A program made the translations under genes and the position numbers. The notes below the pieces were generated by a model. That model searched no databases. It was not told the origin of the DNA and saw only the letters and a list, made by a program, of their open reading frames with translations. A stretch of DNA of 64,000 nucleotides, taken from the NCBI RefSeq assembly GCF_013170805.1, contig NZ_CP051293.1, positions 7,012,001 through 7,076,000 on the forward strand, written 5' to 3'. Source of the stretch: Mesorhizobium sp. NZP2077. GTDB lineage: Bacteria; Pseudomonadota; Alphaproteobacteria; Rhizobiales; Rhizobiaceae. The stretch's first letter is position 1. Every line of letters begins with the position of its first letter. Below, one piece after another: positions 19,501-27,932 of the stretch.

Positions 19501-19789
19501 TTCGCCGGGCACCGATCGGTTGATCCTGAAATGCCGGATTCCACTGCAGGTAAGTGGTCGAACCTCAACAATCTCTCCGACTGCGAGGAGTATTTGTATC
19601 CCCAATTCCGCATCCGCGCGACGTGCTCAGCCATGACTTCTTCCCGCACGCTGCCGAAGGGCTATGGTCGACGCAATTGAGCAAAAGCCTTTTCCTGGAT
19701 TGCGCGACGCCAGAGCGCGCCAGACCGGCATGGACTGCTGATCAGATGGGGTGGCGGTCAATCGCCCCGACTTTCAGAAGATGATCGAG

Positions 19790-20000
19790 GAGCGGTCAAT
19801 AATGCGGGTACGGTCTAGCAGCGTCGTCGCTGCCCCAGCATTTCGGCCGATACACGCAGCCACACGATCAGCACGTCCTGATCGAGTTTGCCGTGGTCCT
19901 GGAAGCCGTGCAAGACTTGGCGGTAGCAGATTTGGCTTTTGATGCTGCACAGATCAAAAATCGCGAGATAGCGGGTCAATGGTCGTGCGATTGGGATCGG
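19790..20000 (-). pseudogene. Tyrosine recombinase N-terminal fragment
   Basis: Minus-strand frame LTRYLAIFDLCSIKSQICYR, then QVLHGFQDHGKLDQDVLIVW and LRVSAEM, resembles the core-binding domain of a phage-type integrase as found in tandem integrase arrays of rhizobial plasmids. It is frameshifted and lacks the catalytic domain. Confidence 0.4.
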
Positions 20001-20012
20001 GCCAACGAGCGG

Positions 20013-20450
20013 TCATGCCAGCACCTCCGCGCCCGGCACATCAAGCGCGATGTCCCTGAGATCCTCGGAGACAAGCTCGAGGTAGGGAACTGTCGACGCG
20101 GTTGAGCGATGCCCCAACAAGTCGCCGATGACCTTTTGCGGAATTGACGCGCGCAGCATCTCGACCGCACTCGCATGACGGAAGATGTGTGGTCCACATT
20201 GCCTGGCGGCTTGATGCCGGCATCGCGGAGCCGCTGTCGGAACAGACTGTATAGCTTCTCGAGCTTGCGATAGGGCGCGCGGGCCTGCGGATGAAGATTC
20301 CCTGGCATCGGTCGCAGGCCGTCCCGAACGCAGATAAGCGAGCACGGCCTCGCCCACCGGATCCTTCAGGGGCAGGAGCGAGCAGGCTTGCGTCTTGCTG
20401 TGAGGAACACGGATGACTTCCGTCCGCCGGTCGATGTCCTCGATCCGCAA
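20013..20450 (-). pseudogene. Tyrosine recombinase (integrase) C-terminal fragment
   Basis: The minus strand encodes LRIEDIDRRTEVIRVPHSKT ... LLPLKDPVGEAVLAYLRS, and later HIFRHASAVEMLRASIPQKV, IGDLLGHRSTASTVPYLELV. These are the HxxR box, the LGH box and the nucleophilic Tyr region of phage-type integrases. The middle is read in other frames, so at least two frameshifts break the gene, and the N-terminus is replaced by IS110 sequence. The next downstream fragment may be from a second integrase of a tandem set. Confidence 0.65.
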
Positions 20451-20640
20451 CGCCGGATCCAGAACCCAGACCTCCGGTAGAAAGCCCGAGGCACATAGCT
20501 TCGCAAGGACAGTGGCGTCGGTCTCGTCAGTCTTACCTGCTTGGGATCGGCGATCACGATCCGATCCACGTAGGGCGAAAGCACTTCAGCGACCGCCGCG
20601 GCATTGCCGGTCGCCTTGGTCACCACATGATCATCGTGGG
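20450..20640 (-). pseudogene. Second copy of an IS110 N-terminal fragment
   Basis: Minus-strand segment encoding ATGNAAAVAEVLSPYVDRIV, then IADPKQVR, with downstream pieces of KLYASGFLPEVWVPDPGT read in a shifted frame. It is a near copy of part of the IS110 remnant at 6150-6400, carrying its own deletion. Flanks differ, so this is a separate insertion or a recombination product. Confidence 0.55.
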
Positions 20641-20676
20641 TGAGTTCCCTTCTGGCGAACTCCTCGAGATCGCCTT

Positions 20677-21230
20677 GCGCTCGAGATGGTGGGGCCGGAT
20701 CTTCTCATGCATCATTGCGCTCCTCCTCGCGTGGAGCGACGCGCTCGCCGTCGACGTGGTCGAGGATCAGGCGCACCATCAGCTTTGTCGCGTCAGGCGC
20801 GTCTCTTGCGGCAGCGCCTGCCATGGTTGCACTGCGCGTCGTGCGGGTTGGAGAACAGATCGAACTGATATGTTGTGGGCTGGCGCGGCATGGACCCCCG
20901 ATTCGCGTCGTGAGGACCCGATGCTGCGCCCGAATCCTCCAATTGCGATGGGGTGTGGGAATTGGCCGTCGCGGATGCAGCAGTGTCACCAAGACGCCAA
21001 GCGTTCTGAGATCGACATGGGGGGCAGCGGCAATGCGCCACGCGGTGCAGACCACGCGATCAAACATCCAGGCCGGAACCTCCAGCCACCGATCGGAGGC
21101 GTGGCCAGAGAGACTGCAGCGGAAACCCTCCCGGTCTGCCTTCTCGATCACCTCATGAACATGAACCCAACGCCGGCCCAAGGATGCCATGGATAAAGAA
21201 ACTTGCGTTCCTCGGTCCCGTAGGCGTTCT
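20677..21230 (-). repeat. Duplicate of the serine-recombinase leader region (8.87-9.29 kb)
   Basis: This segment repeats, with few differences, the DNA at about 8870-9290: the small recombinase-associated gene (MASLGRRWVHVHEVIEKADR) and the first 14 codons of the recombinase (MMHEKIRPHHLERK). This copy keeps about 125 bases that are missing from the other. The recombinase is cut off at about 20678. The frame differences leave it unclear whether the small gene is intact here (minus 20705-21198). Confidence 0.65.
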
Positions 21231-21234
21231 TTCG

Positions 21235-21412
21235 TCGTGTTGTTCAACACCGCGAGGCCGCATTCCTCGCTCGGCTACGAGACCCCGGCGGCCTTCGCCG
21301 GAACCGACTTCGACGCTGCGCACAATTAAGGCTTGGCGTCTCCGCCGGTTTCTCAAACCGCGCCATACGGCGTAACAGGAACAGCCGAGGCCCTGATCGC
21401 CACTGGATGAAA
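21235..21412 (+). pseudogene. IS3-family OrfB C-terminal fragment
   Basis: Plus-strand FNTARPHSSLGYETPAAFAG is the conserved end of IS3-type OrfB (the R-P-H-S-S-L-G motif), with a stop soon after at AAHN and a degraded tail (EALIATG). The rest of the transposase is absent. From 21413 to 21670 no gene is seen; this is the flank of the next IS110 element. Confidence 0.6.
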
Positions 21413-21670
21413 GCTCAGTGGCATGTATGGACGGCCCCCGCGTGGCAAGTGCTTTTCGGCGTTTCTGACGATTGGTCGGGTGCAGGCATGTATACGGCCT
21501 TTGATTGCGGCGCGTTTATGCCGCTGGCCCTGATGTAGTCCGCGGATCGGATCCCAGACAGGTCAACGCGCTTTCAAGCGGCACCCACTGATCGGGTTTG
21601 TCCGATCCCGGCTCGACCGTTCGCCATCACACCATCAGCACCTCACCAATTTCTGCATCCTCGCGATCTT

Positions 21671-22696
21671 TCAAAGGGCGACGGTAGACTCAAAGCGCCT
21701 GCCCGTCGTCATTAGCGCCCAGACGATCCGTGCCATCTTGTTCGCCAAGCGAACAGCGACGACGTTGTACGGCTTCTTCACCAGAAGCTCGGCGGCCCAT
21801 CGCGTAGGTGCAACTTCGGCCTTGCGGCTGAAACGAAGCACTGCGTGTGCTCCGACAACGAGAAGCCGGCGGAGATAGGGATCGCCTTGTTTGCTGATCC
21901 TTCCGAGGCGGTCCTTGCCACCCGATGAGTTCTGCCGCGGCACCAGGCCTATCCACGCCGCCAGTTGTCGGCCGGATTTGAAGAGCGATGCGTCTGTCAC
22001 TGTCGCGGTGAGTGCGCTGGCAGTGATCGGGCCTATTCCGGGGATCGTCTCAAGGCGTCGGCTCAACTCATTCGAGCGATGCCACGCATGAATCTGGCGG
22101 TCCATCTCACGGACCTTCTCGTGCACCTCCCGCAACTGCTGGATCAGCGGAAGAAGTGCGGACCGCGCAAGCGGCGGGACGGGATCGGGATCACCGTCTT
22201 CGATCAACGCGATCAGCATACCGACCCCGGCAATCCCCTGTCGCGTTACGATGCCGAACCCGGCCAAGTGGCCGCGCAAGGCGTTCACCAGCATCGTCCG
22301 CTGCCGGATCAAAAGCTCGCGGACCCCATGTAGCATCAGCACACTCTGTTGCTCCTCGCTCTTCACCGGAACGAAGCGCATCGTCGGCCGCGTCACCGCC
22401 TCGCAAATCGCCTCTGCATCAGTGGCGTCATTCTTCTGCCGCTTCACATATGGCTTGACGTAAGACGCCGGCATCAGCCGAACCTCGTGGCCCAGTGCAA
22501 TTAGAACCCGAGCCCAGGGGTGTCCTGTCGCACAAGCCTCGATACCGATCAGGCACGGCGGCAAAGCCTCGAAGAATCCAACGACATCGTCGCGGCGCAG
22601 CTTACGGCGGGTCACGGTTGCGCCAGCAGCATTGATCCCGTGGACCTGGAACAGGTGCTTGGCGTTATCCACCCCAATTGTGGTAATCTTCTCCAT
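21671..22696 (-). CDS. IS110-family transposase, intact
   Basis: A 341-residue DEDD transposase (DEDD_Tnp_IS110 then Transposase_20). The start at 22696 (MEKITTIGVDNAKHLFQVHG) gives the normal N-terminus and the first catalytic Asp. IGIEACATGHPWARVL carries the Glu and RQKNDATDAEAICEAVTRP the paired Asp residues. The second domain has ETIPGIGPITASALTATV and LAAWIGLVPRQNSSGGKDRL with the catalytic Ser region. No frameshift is visible, so this is the only plainly complete IS110 transposase gene in the window and could mobilise related fragments. It lies directly downstream of the oxygenase gene. Confidence 0.92.
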   Translation of the reverse strand: MEKITTIGVDNAKHLFQVHGINAAGATVTRRKLRRDDVVGFFEALPPCLIGIEACATGHPWARVLIALGHEVRLMPASYVKPYVKRQKNDATDAEAICEAVTRPTMRFVPVKSEEQQSVLMLHGVRELLIRQRTMLVNALRGHLAGFGIVTRQGIAGVGMLIALIEDGDPDPVPPLARSALLPLIQQLREVHEKVREMDRQIHAWHRSNELSRRLETIPGIGPITASALTATVTDASLFKSGRQLAAWIGLVPRQNSSGGKDRLGRISKQGDPYLRRLLVVGAHAVLRFSRKAEVAPTRWAAELLVKKPYNVVAVRLANKMARIVWALMTTGRRFESTVAL

Positions 22697-22807
22697 GGAC
22701 GGCTCTCCCTCATGTGACTTTCGACAGCCACACTTTGGCACATTGCGATGCCGGGAGCGGAGGCCGTCCACCACATCAGGTCACGCTCAGCGGCTGCGAC
22801 ATTCACG

Positions 22808-23650
22808 TCAGGTCCACCAGAGAACAAGATCTGGCCGCGCAAATCCGAAAAAGCAATTCAGCAGCACGCGACGCTTTCCGTTGCCTGATTGACCGGTAAC
22901 CCCATGAACGAAACCGCCGTCAAGTAGCGCGATATCCCCGGCCTTGAGCTGGATTTCGCGACTAGGCACGGCCTCGAGATAAGCTGCGGAGTAGGGATAT
23001 CCCGTGGTCTCCACACCCTGCGACTTTCGATCTGCCACTGTCGGCTTGTGGCTCCAGAGCCGCAGATTGCCACCTTCCTCAGGCATGCTGGGATAAAAGT
23101 TGAGTGCTGCGACGGTGTTGTGCGCCACCGCAGAAAGCTCGTAATCGTTCCCGGCACGTAACACTTGAGCGACATCGTCGTGGGGGTCCAAGGAAAATGT
23201 GCCGCTTCCGGTCCAACTGAGAGCCCGACAAACGTTCGCCTGACCGTGTTCTGAGCGCGCCAGCCGCAATTCAATGCCTTGGTTGTGAAGCTCGCGCTTC
23301 AACGCGTCGAATAAGGCTCGGACCGGGTCAACTAAAAAGCCAAAAAGAGCGTCAACGTGTGGCCGCGCAGTTTCTGCCTCCGCGAAATAGGTGGCTGCAT
23401 CCTTCCTGTAGTGGGATGCGCCCACATATTGTCCGGGGACGCCATCTTTGCGCTCCCTGAGACCGGGACTGCCAAAAAACTTCGCGGTGATCTCCTCGGC
23501 TATTTCGGCGCTGAAAGCTTGGCTGATATGCAGAGCCGTGATCTCACCTTTTAGGACCGAGATGATCTCCGCGGTGCTGATCGAGCCGGTTCGTTCCTCG
23601 ATCGTAAGAGGCGAGATGGCCGGCGTTTGAAGTGCTTGGTTAGTCGCCAT
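22808..23650 (-). CDS. 2-oxoglutarate/Fe(II)-dependent oxygenase
   Basis: A 280-residue non-haem iron oxygenase. The start at 23650 (MATNQALQTPAIS) overlaps the end of the upstream aminotransferase gene by 11 bases, so the two are translationally coupled. The double-stranded beta-helix core shows the facial triad: HxD in LDPHDDVAQV (residue ~160), a distal His in GGFVHGVTG, and the 2-oxoglutarate-binding Arg in KRRVLLNCFFG. The Asp of HxD is present, which points to a hydroxylase rather than a halogenase. Similar small oxygenases act on free amino acids, but the substrate cannot be assigned. Partnered with an EctB-type aminotransferase, a diamino acid is a reasonable guess. Confidence 0.85.
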   Translation of the reverse strand: MATNQALQTPAISPLTIEERTGSISTAEIISVLKGEITALHISQAFSAEIAEEITAKFFGSPGLRERKDGVPGQYVGASHYRKDAATYFAEAETARPHVDALFGFLVDPVRALFDALKRELHNQGIELRLARSEHGQANVCRALSWTGSGTFSLDPHDDVAQVLRAGNDYELSAVAHNTVAALNFYPSMPEEGGNLRLWSHKPTVADRKSQGVETTGYPYSAAYLEAVPSREIQLKAGDIALLDGGFVHGVTGQSGNGKRRVLLNCFFGFARPDLVLWWT

Positions 23651-24899
23651 TTGTTTTCTCCTGTAGTGCCTGATCGAGGATGGCAATGCCGTGATCAAGT
23701 TCGTCATCTGAGATTGTTATCGGCGGAAGGACTTTGATGACGTCGCGATTTGGCCCCGACGATTCGATCAGCAGGCCGTTTTCGAACGCGACATCGTGCA
23801 CACGGCCAACAACGGCCTGTGAACGGCACTTGAGGCCGGCCATCAGACCCCGGCCGCGCTTTTGTTCGATGCACTTCGGGAATTTCGCAACGAGGCGATC
23901 AAGGTGTTCTTGCAATTTTACGGCCGTCCCCTCGACGGCTTTAGTAAACTGCCTATCGGACCACATTTTGCACATGGCCGCGGAAGTCACAAAGGCGAGA
24001 TTATTCCCTCTAAAGGTCCCGCTATGTTCTCCCGGATTCCATATGTCCATCTCGGGGCGAATCAGAACTATGGACAACGGATTACCTGAACCGCTTAGCG
24101 ATTTCGAAAGACAAACGATGTCGGGCTCGATTTTCGCGAACTCGAATGAGAAGAAATCGCCCGTTCGTCCCGAACCTGCCTGAATGTCATCGACGATGAA
24201 AACAACGTCGTGCTTACGGCAAATGCGCTGAATTTCTGCAAGCCATGGTGCGGATGCGGTGTTCATGCCGCCTTCTGCCTGGATGGGCTCCAGGATGATT
24301 GCGGCCGGCTTTTCTATCCCGCTGCCTGGGTCGCCCAAGACGTGATCAATGTAACTCGCGGAATCGAAAGTTTGGTTCGGATAATTCTCGTAAGGGACAC
24401 GGATCACATCGTGGCGAGCAACGCCGCCAAGCTGTCTGGTTGACGCTGAACCCGAAACCGCCAAGGAGCCGAGCGACATGCCATGGTACGAATTTGTGAA
24501 GGCCATGACACTTGAGCGGCCGGTATATTTTCGCGCCAGCGCCAACGCCGCTTCGTTAGCGTTCGTCCCGGTCGGCCCAGGAAACTGTATTTTGTATGAA
24601 AGGCCCCGGGGCTTCAGGATCGACTCGACAAACACTTCGATGAAATCACGCTTTACAGCTGTATACATATCAAGCGACAAGACGATATTTTGATCGGTGA
24701 GATATTGAATTGCCGGTTCAATAATATCCGGGTTGTTATGACCGTAGTTGAGCGCGCCGGACCCTACAATGAAATCAATATAAGCCTTTCCGGACTCGTC
24801 CCAGATTGTCGCCCCAAGTGACTTTTTAAAGACTGTTGGAAACGAGCGTCCATAACGACGAACGTTAGACTCATAAGCTTCGAAAATGTCGATATCCAT
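23640..24899 (-). CDS. EctB-type diaminobutyrate-2-oxoglutarate aminotransferase
   Basis: A 419-residue class III PLP aminotransferase close to EctB/Dat, which turns aspartate semialdehyde into 2,4-diaminobutyrate. The start at 24899 (MDIDIFEAYESNVRRYGRSF) matches the family N-terminus. Motifs: GPTGTNANEAALALARKYTG, FTNSYHGMSLGSLA, IVDDIQAGSGRTGDFFSFE, CLSKSLSGSGNPLS with the PLP Lys, and GEHSGTFRGNNLAFVT. No ectA or ectC is present, so ectoine is not the product. The frame continues upstream of 24899 for 47 codons (from 25040) with a stretch resembling the first helix of an acyl carrier protein; this may be a remnant. The gene overlaps the oxygenase gene downstream. Confidence 0.88.
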   Translation of the reverse strand: MDIDIFEAYESNVRRYGRSFPTVFKKSLGATIWDESGKAYIDFIVGSGALNYGHNNPDIIEPAIQYLTDQNIVLSLDMYTAVKRDFIEVFVESILKPRGLSYKIQFPGPTGTNANEAALALARKYTGRSSVMAFTNSYHGMSLGSLAVSGSASTRQLGGVARHDVIRVPYENYPNQTFDSASYIDHVLGDPGSGIEKPAAIILEPIQAEGGMNTASAPWLAEIQRICRKHDVVFIVDDIQAGSGRTGDFFSFEFAKIEPDIVCLSKSLSGSGNPLSIVLIRPEMDIWNPGEHSGTFRGNNLAFVTSAAMCKMWSDRQFTKAVEGTAVKLQEHLDRLVAKFPKCIEQKRGRGLMAGLKCRSQAVVGRVHDVAFENGLLIESSGPNRDVIKVLPPITISDDELDHGIAILDQALQEKTNGD

Positions 24900-25040
24900 T
24901 AAAGGGCCTCTCTGTATGCGTCTTGCGATCAACGCTGCAGGTTCTATGTTCACGCATTCCAAACCACTGATTTCGACGATTAGCTCGGCCAATCTCTGCT
25001 TTAAAGCGAACGTATCACGATCAGCGAGTTGCATTCGCAA

Positions 25041-25764
25041 AGAGTCTGTAAACTTGTTTGACGAATCTGTTGCAGCGCTTCGGATGACGATAGCGTGACA
25101 GTCAGTACCCGCCTTGCGGCAACGCTATCGGCGACGTTGTTGGCGGGCGCCACTGACATAGCCGCACCGGTTTTTCCAAGCATGACTGCAACAACGATGC
25201 TTGGGTACTTCCCTATGTCGGCCGTGACGGGATCCTTGCCGACGAGTAGCTGTGACAGATAGCGATTTCTCTCCTTCGATGTGACGGCGAGACCGGTGCT
25301 CGCTCGAGTTTCGTTTTGGAACGCGGACGAGCCAGACCGCGATTTGCGATAGCAACTGGAACTGACCACGGCTTCTAATCGAGGCCGTGGCCGCCGTGTC
25401 GGTGATTGGGCTGTTCTCTGGGCGGCGCGTTGGCCCACCTGGCTTGACGGCATTTACAATGCCACAGTCGGCCCTTGCGAGGTGACGGCCGCACTGCAGG
25501 CCACGGGGCGTGCACGCGAGTGGTGTTCGGCACCCACGAGCTGACGCAGACGGCGCCTGCTTCGAGAAGGCGCGATCGATGCGGCTATCGACCACCCGGT
25601 GTTCGCCACCGCACTGCGTGGTCACGATGGCGCCTTGTGGAGCGCAGCACGACTTAAGAGTTCCCACCCTTACACTGGTCAACATTTCATATGATCGAAA
25701 ACGCTAGCTCAGGCGACGCACTAGCGATGTGTCCAACGCCGCTTCTGTACGCAAGGTTTCACTT
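25041..25764. other. Stretch without a recognisable gene
   Basis: Between the aminotransferase and the iscA-like promoter. A minus-strand frame (25001-25453) contains KYPSIVVAVMLGKTGAAMSV and may be a real but unrecognised or truncated gene. No start or motif supports a call. On the plus strand nothing is seen. Confidence 0.35.
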
Positions 25765-25798
25765 TGTCCGACATCCGACAATTGTTGGATGTGAGACA
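25765..25798 (+). promoter_or_regulatory. Two tandem NifA activator sites
   Basis: TGTCCGACATCCGACA (25765-25780) and TGTTGGATGTGAGACA (25783-25798) both match TGT-N10-ACA exactly. They lie 46-79 bases upstream of the -24/-12 element at 25844. Confidence 0.8.
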
Positions 25799-25843
25799 GG
25801 GCGCCAAATCCGCTAATCAGTGGCTTCTATTGAATTTCCTCTC

Positions 25844-25859
25844 TGGCACGTTCTGTGCA
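25844..25859 (+). promoter_or_regulatory. Sigma-54 promoter of the iscA-like/queEDC group
   Basis: TGGCACGTTCTGTGCA: TGGCACG block with GC at the correct 10-base spacing. The ATG of the iscA-like gene follows 38 bases later. Confidence 0.85.
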
Positions 25860-25896
25860 GCGGCGCTTGCGAATGCATCAGCAAGAAAATAGTCTC

Positions 25897-26217
25897 ATGA
25901 TCACACTCACTGAAAACGCCGTCGCTGCCGTCAAGACCGCGCTTTCCCGCGCCGACGAACCGGCGGAAGGCTTTCGCATCATGGTCGAGGCGGGCGGCTG
26001 CGCCGGCCTCAAATACCTGATGGGTCTGGAAAGCGTCTCGCGCGAGGGCGATGCCATCATGGAGACGGACGGGTTCAAGGTGTTCGTCGACGCAAACTCC
26101 CAGCCCCATCTCGCCGGCGTGACCGTTGACTTCGTCACGGACCTGGAGTCCTCGGGCTTTGTCTTCGACAATCCCAATGCGCGGGACAAATGTGCCTGCG
26201 GCAAGTCCTTCGGCTAG
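25897..26217 (+). CDS. iscN: IscA/HesB-like iron-sulphur carrier protein (IscN)
   Basis: A 106-residue A-type Fe-S carrier that accepts and delivers Fe-S clusters during nitrogenase maturation. The start at 25897 gives MITLTENAVAAVKTALSRAD, the usual HesB/IscA N-terminus. The three ligand cysteines are present: GGCAGLKYLM and the C-terminal CACGK. In rhizobia such a gene typically leads a nifA-dependent iscN-nifU-nifS unit. Here two NifA sites and a sigma-54 promoter precede it, but the following nifU is degenerate and no nifS is present. The gene itself looks intact. Confidence 0.9.
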   Translation: MITLTENAVAAVKTALSRADEPAEGFRIMVEAGGCAGLKYLMGLESVSREGDAIMETDGFKVFVDANSQPHLAGVTVDFVTDLESSGFVFDNPNARDKCACGKSFG

Positions 26218-26244
26218 CGGCCATCACGACAAGGATCGGCGCCC

Positions 26245-26706
26245 ATGCGGGACGACACCGACAACTTTTACCTCTTCAGCGACAAGCTCTATTTCATCAA
26301 CCCGCACAATGTCGGCGCTTTGGAAACCCCCGATGCGGCCGGCGAGGTCGGCGCCGTCGCCTGCGGCGATGGGCTTAAATTGACGATGGGTTTCGACCGT
26401 ACGACGCAGACGATCACCGCCGCAACGTGCCAGACCTTCGGCCGCGGCTCGGCCATAGCCACTTCCTCGGCGTTTACCGAATTCATTGTCGGCAGGACCA
26501 TCGATGAAGCCCTTCAGATCACCGATCAGGACATGGCGGATTTTCTCCGCGCCCTGCCGCCGCACACGACCTACTCATCGCTCGACCGCCTCATCCTGGA
26601 GCGCGGCTTGCGTCTGATGAGCGAGTTCTTCCGTGCTATAAGGAAGGCTTTCGAGGAGACCCCAGGATTCTCACGCCTCGTCCTCGTCAAGGCACCATCG
26701 CCATGA
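26245..26706 (+). pseudogene. nifU: Degenerate NifU N-terminal (IscU) domain
   Basis: Reads like the IscU scaffold domain of NifU: YFINPHNVGALETPDAAGEV, GAVACGDGLKLTM with the first cluster-binding Cys, and SAIATSSAFTEFIVGRTIDE. The second ligand is lost (QTFGRGSAIA where QTFGCGSAIA is expected). The segment that should carry the third ligand after the K-x-H-C motif is replaced (PPHTTYSSLDRL). The ferredoxin-like and C-terminal Nfu domains are absent; the frame ends after 153 residues with unrelated sequence. It can hardly assemble a cluster. It lies 27 bases behind the iscA-like gene. The region 26707-26942 holds only a doubtful 78-codon frame (26703-26939). Confidence 0.8.
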
Positions 26707-26942
26707 GCGACGTGATCGAAGCGTTTCTCGTGGTGACTGGCTTCAAAGAGCGAGAGGCCCTTCCCCAAAGCCTCCGCTCGCTGAAACCTAATTCTGCCCG
26801 GAGTTCGGGAGAGTGGGTTTTCGGCAACAACCCTCGACTGTGGAACGAGCTGCAAAACGTGCCGCATGGCATTCCTCACCCTTTGCCGCGTCTCGTAAGC
26901 CTGCAGAGATGTTCCTTTGCTCGGTCGAAGGCCGCTTAAGCA

Positions 26943-27578
26943 ATGTCATATGCGGTCAAGGAAATTTTCTACACCCTTCAAGGTGAAGGACGAAATGCCG
27001 GGCGGGCCGCCGTATTTTGTCGTTTCGCCGGCTGCAACCTTTGGTCGGGACGTGAGGGCGACCGAACGCGAGCATTCTGCGGATTCTGCGACACCGATTT
27101 CGTTGGGGTAGATGGCCCCGGCGGCGGACATTTTGACACCCCACGGGAGCTTGCTTTGGCGGTCGAGCAAGCTTGGCGCGGGTCGGGAACTGGGCAGCGC
27201 CTTGTCGTGCTCACCGGAGGGGAACCCCTCCTCCAGATCGACGAAGAACTCCTGGAAGCGCTGCATTCCTTGGCGTTTGAAATTGCCGTAGAGACCAACG
27301 GGACCATCCCCACACCCGCCGGCATCGACTGGCTGTGCGTCAGTCCGAAATGCAATGCACGCCTCGTGGTCATGGCAGGGGACGAGCTAAAGCTCGTATA
27401 TCCTCAGATCGGCGCGGAGCCCGAACATTTCGAAGTTCTCGCGTTTGACCACCTTTTGCTTCAGCCGATGGATGGACCCGAGCGCGAGGCGAATACAGCC
27501 GCCGCAGTGGCCTATTGTCTTGCCAACCCACGTTGGCGCTTGAGCCTTCAAACCCACAAGTCTCTCGGGATCCCATGA
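26943..27578 (+). CDS. queE: 7-carboxy-7-deazaguanine synthase QueE
   Basis: Radical-SAM enzyme that converts 6-carboxytetrahydropterin to 7-carboxy-7-deazaguanine in preQ0/queuosine synthesis. 211 residues, normal length. The N-terminus MSYAVKEIFYTLQGEGRNAG is diagnostic, and the cluster-binding cysteines lie in FAGCNLW and AFCGFCDTDFVG, with the long spacing typical of proteobacterial QueE. LTGGEPLLQ is the SAM-binding glycine motif. Its stop overlaps the queD start (ATGA, 27575-27578). It follows the iscA-like gene and nifU remnant on the same strand with no evident promoter of its own. Confidence 0.93.
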   Translation: MSYAVKEIFYTLQGEGRNAGRAAVFCRFAGCNLWSGREGDRTRAFCGFCDTDFVGVDGPGGGHFDTPRELALAVEQAWRGSGTGQRLVVLTGGEPLLQIDEELLEALHSLAFEIAVETNGTIPTPAGIDWLCVSPKCNARLVVMAGDELKLVYPQIGAEPEHFEVLAFDHLLLQPMDGPEREANTAAAVAYCLANPRWRLSLQTHKSLGIP

Positions 27579-27928
27579 AAATTACGCAAGCTTTCACCTT
27601 CGAGGCAGCGCACTGTCTTCCGCGCGTGCCTAAGACCCATCGCTGTCACCGCATGCATGGCCACTCATACCGTGTGGAACTGCGTCTGGAAGGGCCCGTC
27701 GATCCAGACACGGGCTTTGTCATCGATTTCTTCGATGTCGAGGCTGTGTTCGGACCGCTTCTGCAACGGCTCGACCATCAGCATCTGAATGAGGTTGAGG
27801 GTCTCGACAATCCGACCGCGGAAAACATTGCGATCTGGATCTGGAACCAAACCAAGCCGCTTCTTGGCCAAATGTGCTCGGTAACAGTCTATGAGACACC
27901 GCTGTGCTGGGCTGAATACGGGGGTTGA
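27575..27928 (+). CDS. queD: 6-carboxytetrahydropterin synthase QueD
   Basis: 117-residue member of the PTPS/QueD family that makes 6-carboxytetrahydropterin from dihydroneopterin triphosphate, the step before QueE. The start at 27575 ([16 protein letters not shown]) follows from the ATGA overlap with queE. Zinc-binding histidines: EAAHCLP and HGHSYRVEL; catalytic Cys region HRCHRMHGH; the partner His and Glu lie in LDHQHLNEV and TAENIA. Intact. QueC begins four bases after the stop. Confidence 0.93.
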   Translation: MKITQAFTFEAAHCLPRVPKTHRCHRMHGHSYRVELRLEGPVDPDTGFVIDFFDVEAVFGPLLQRLDHQHLNEVEGLDNPTAENIAIWIWNQTKPLLGQMCSVTVYETPLCWAEYGG

Positions 27929-27932
27929 CCCG

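Noticed and set aside
22808..24899. Ectoine/hydroxyectoine locus
   Set aside because: Only an EctB-type gene is present; ectA, ectC and an EctD-like sequence are absent.
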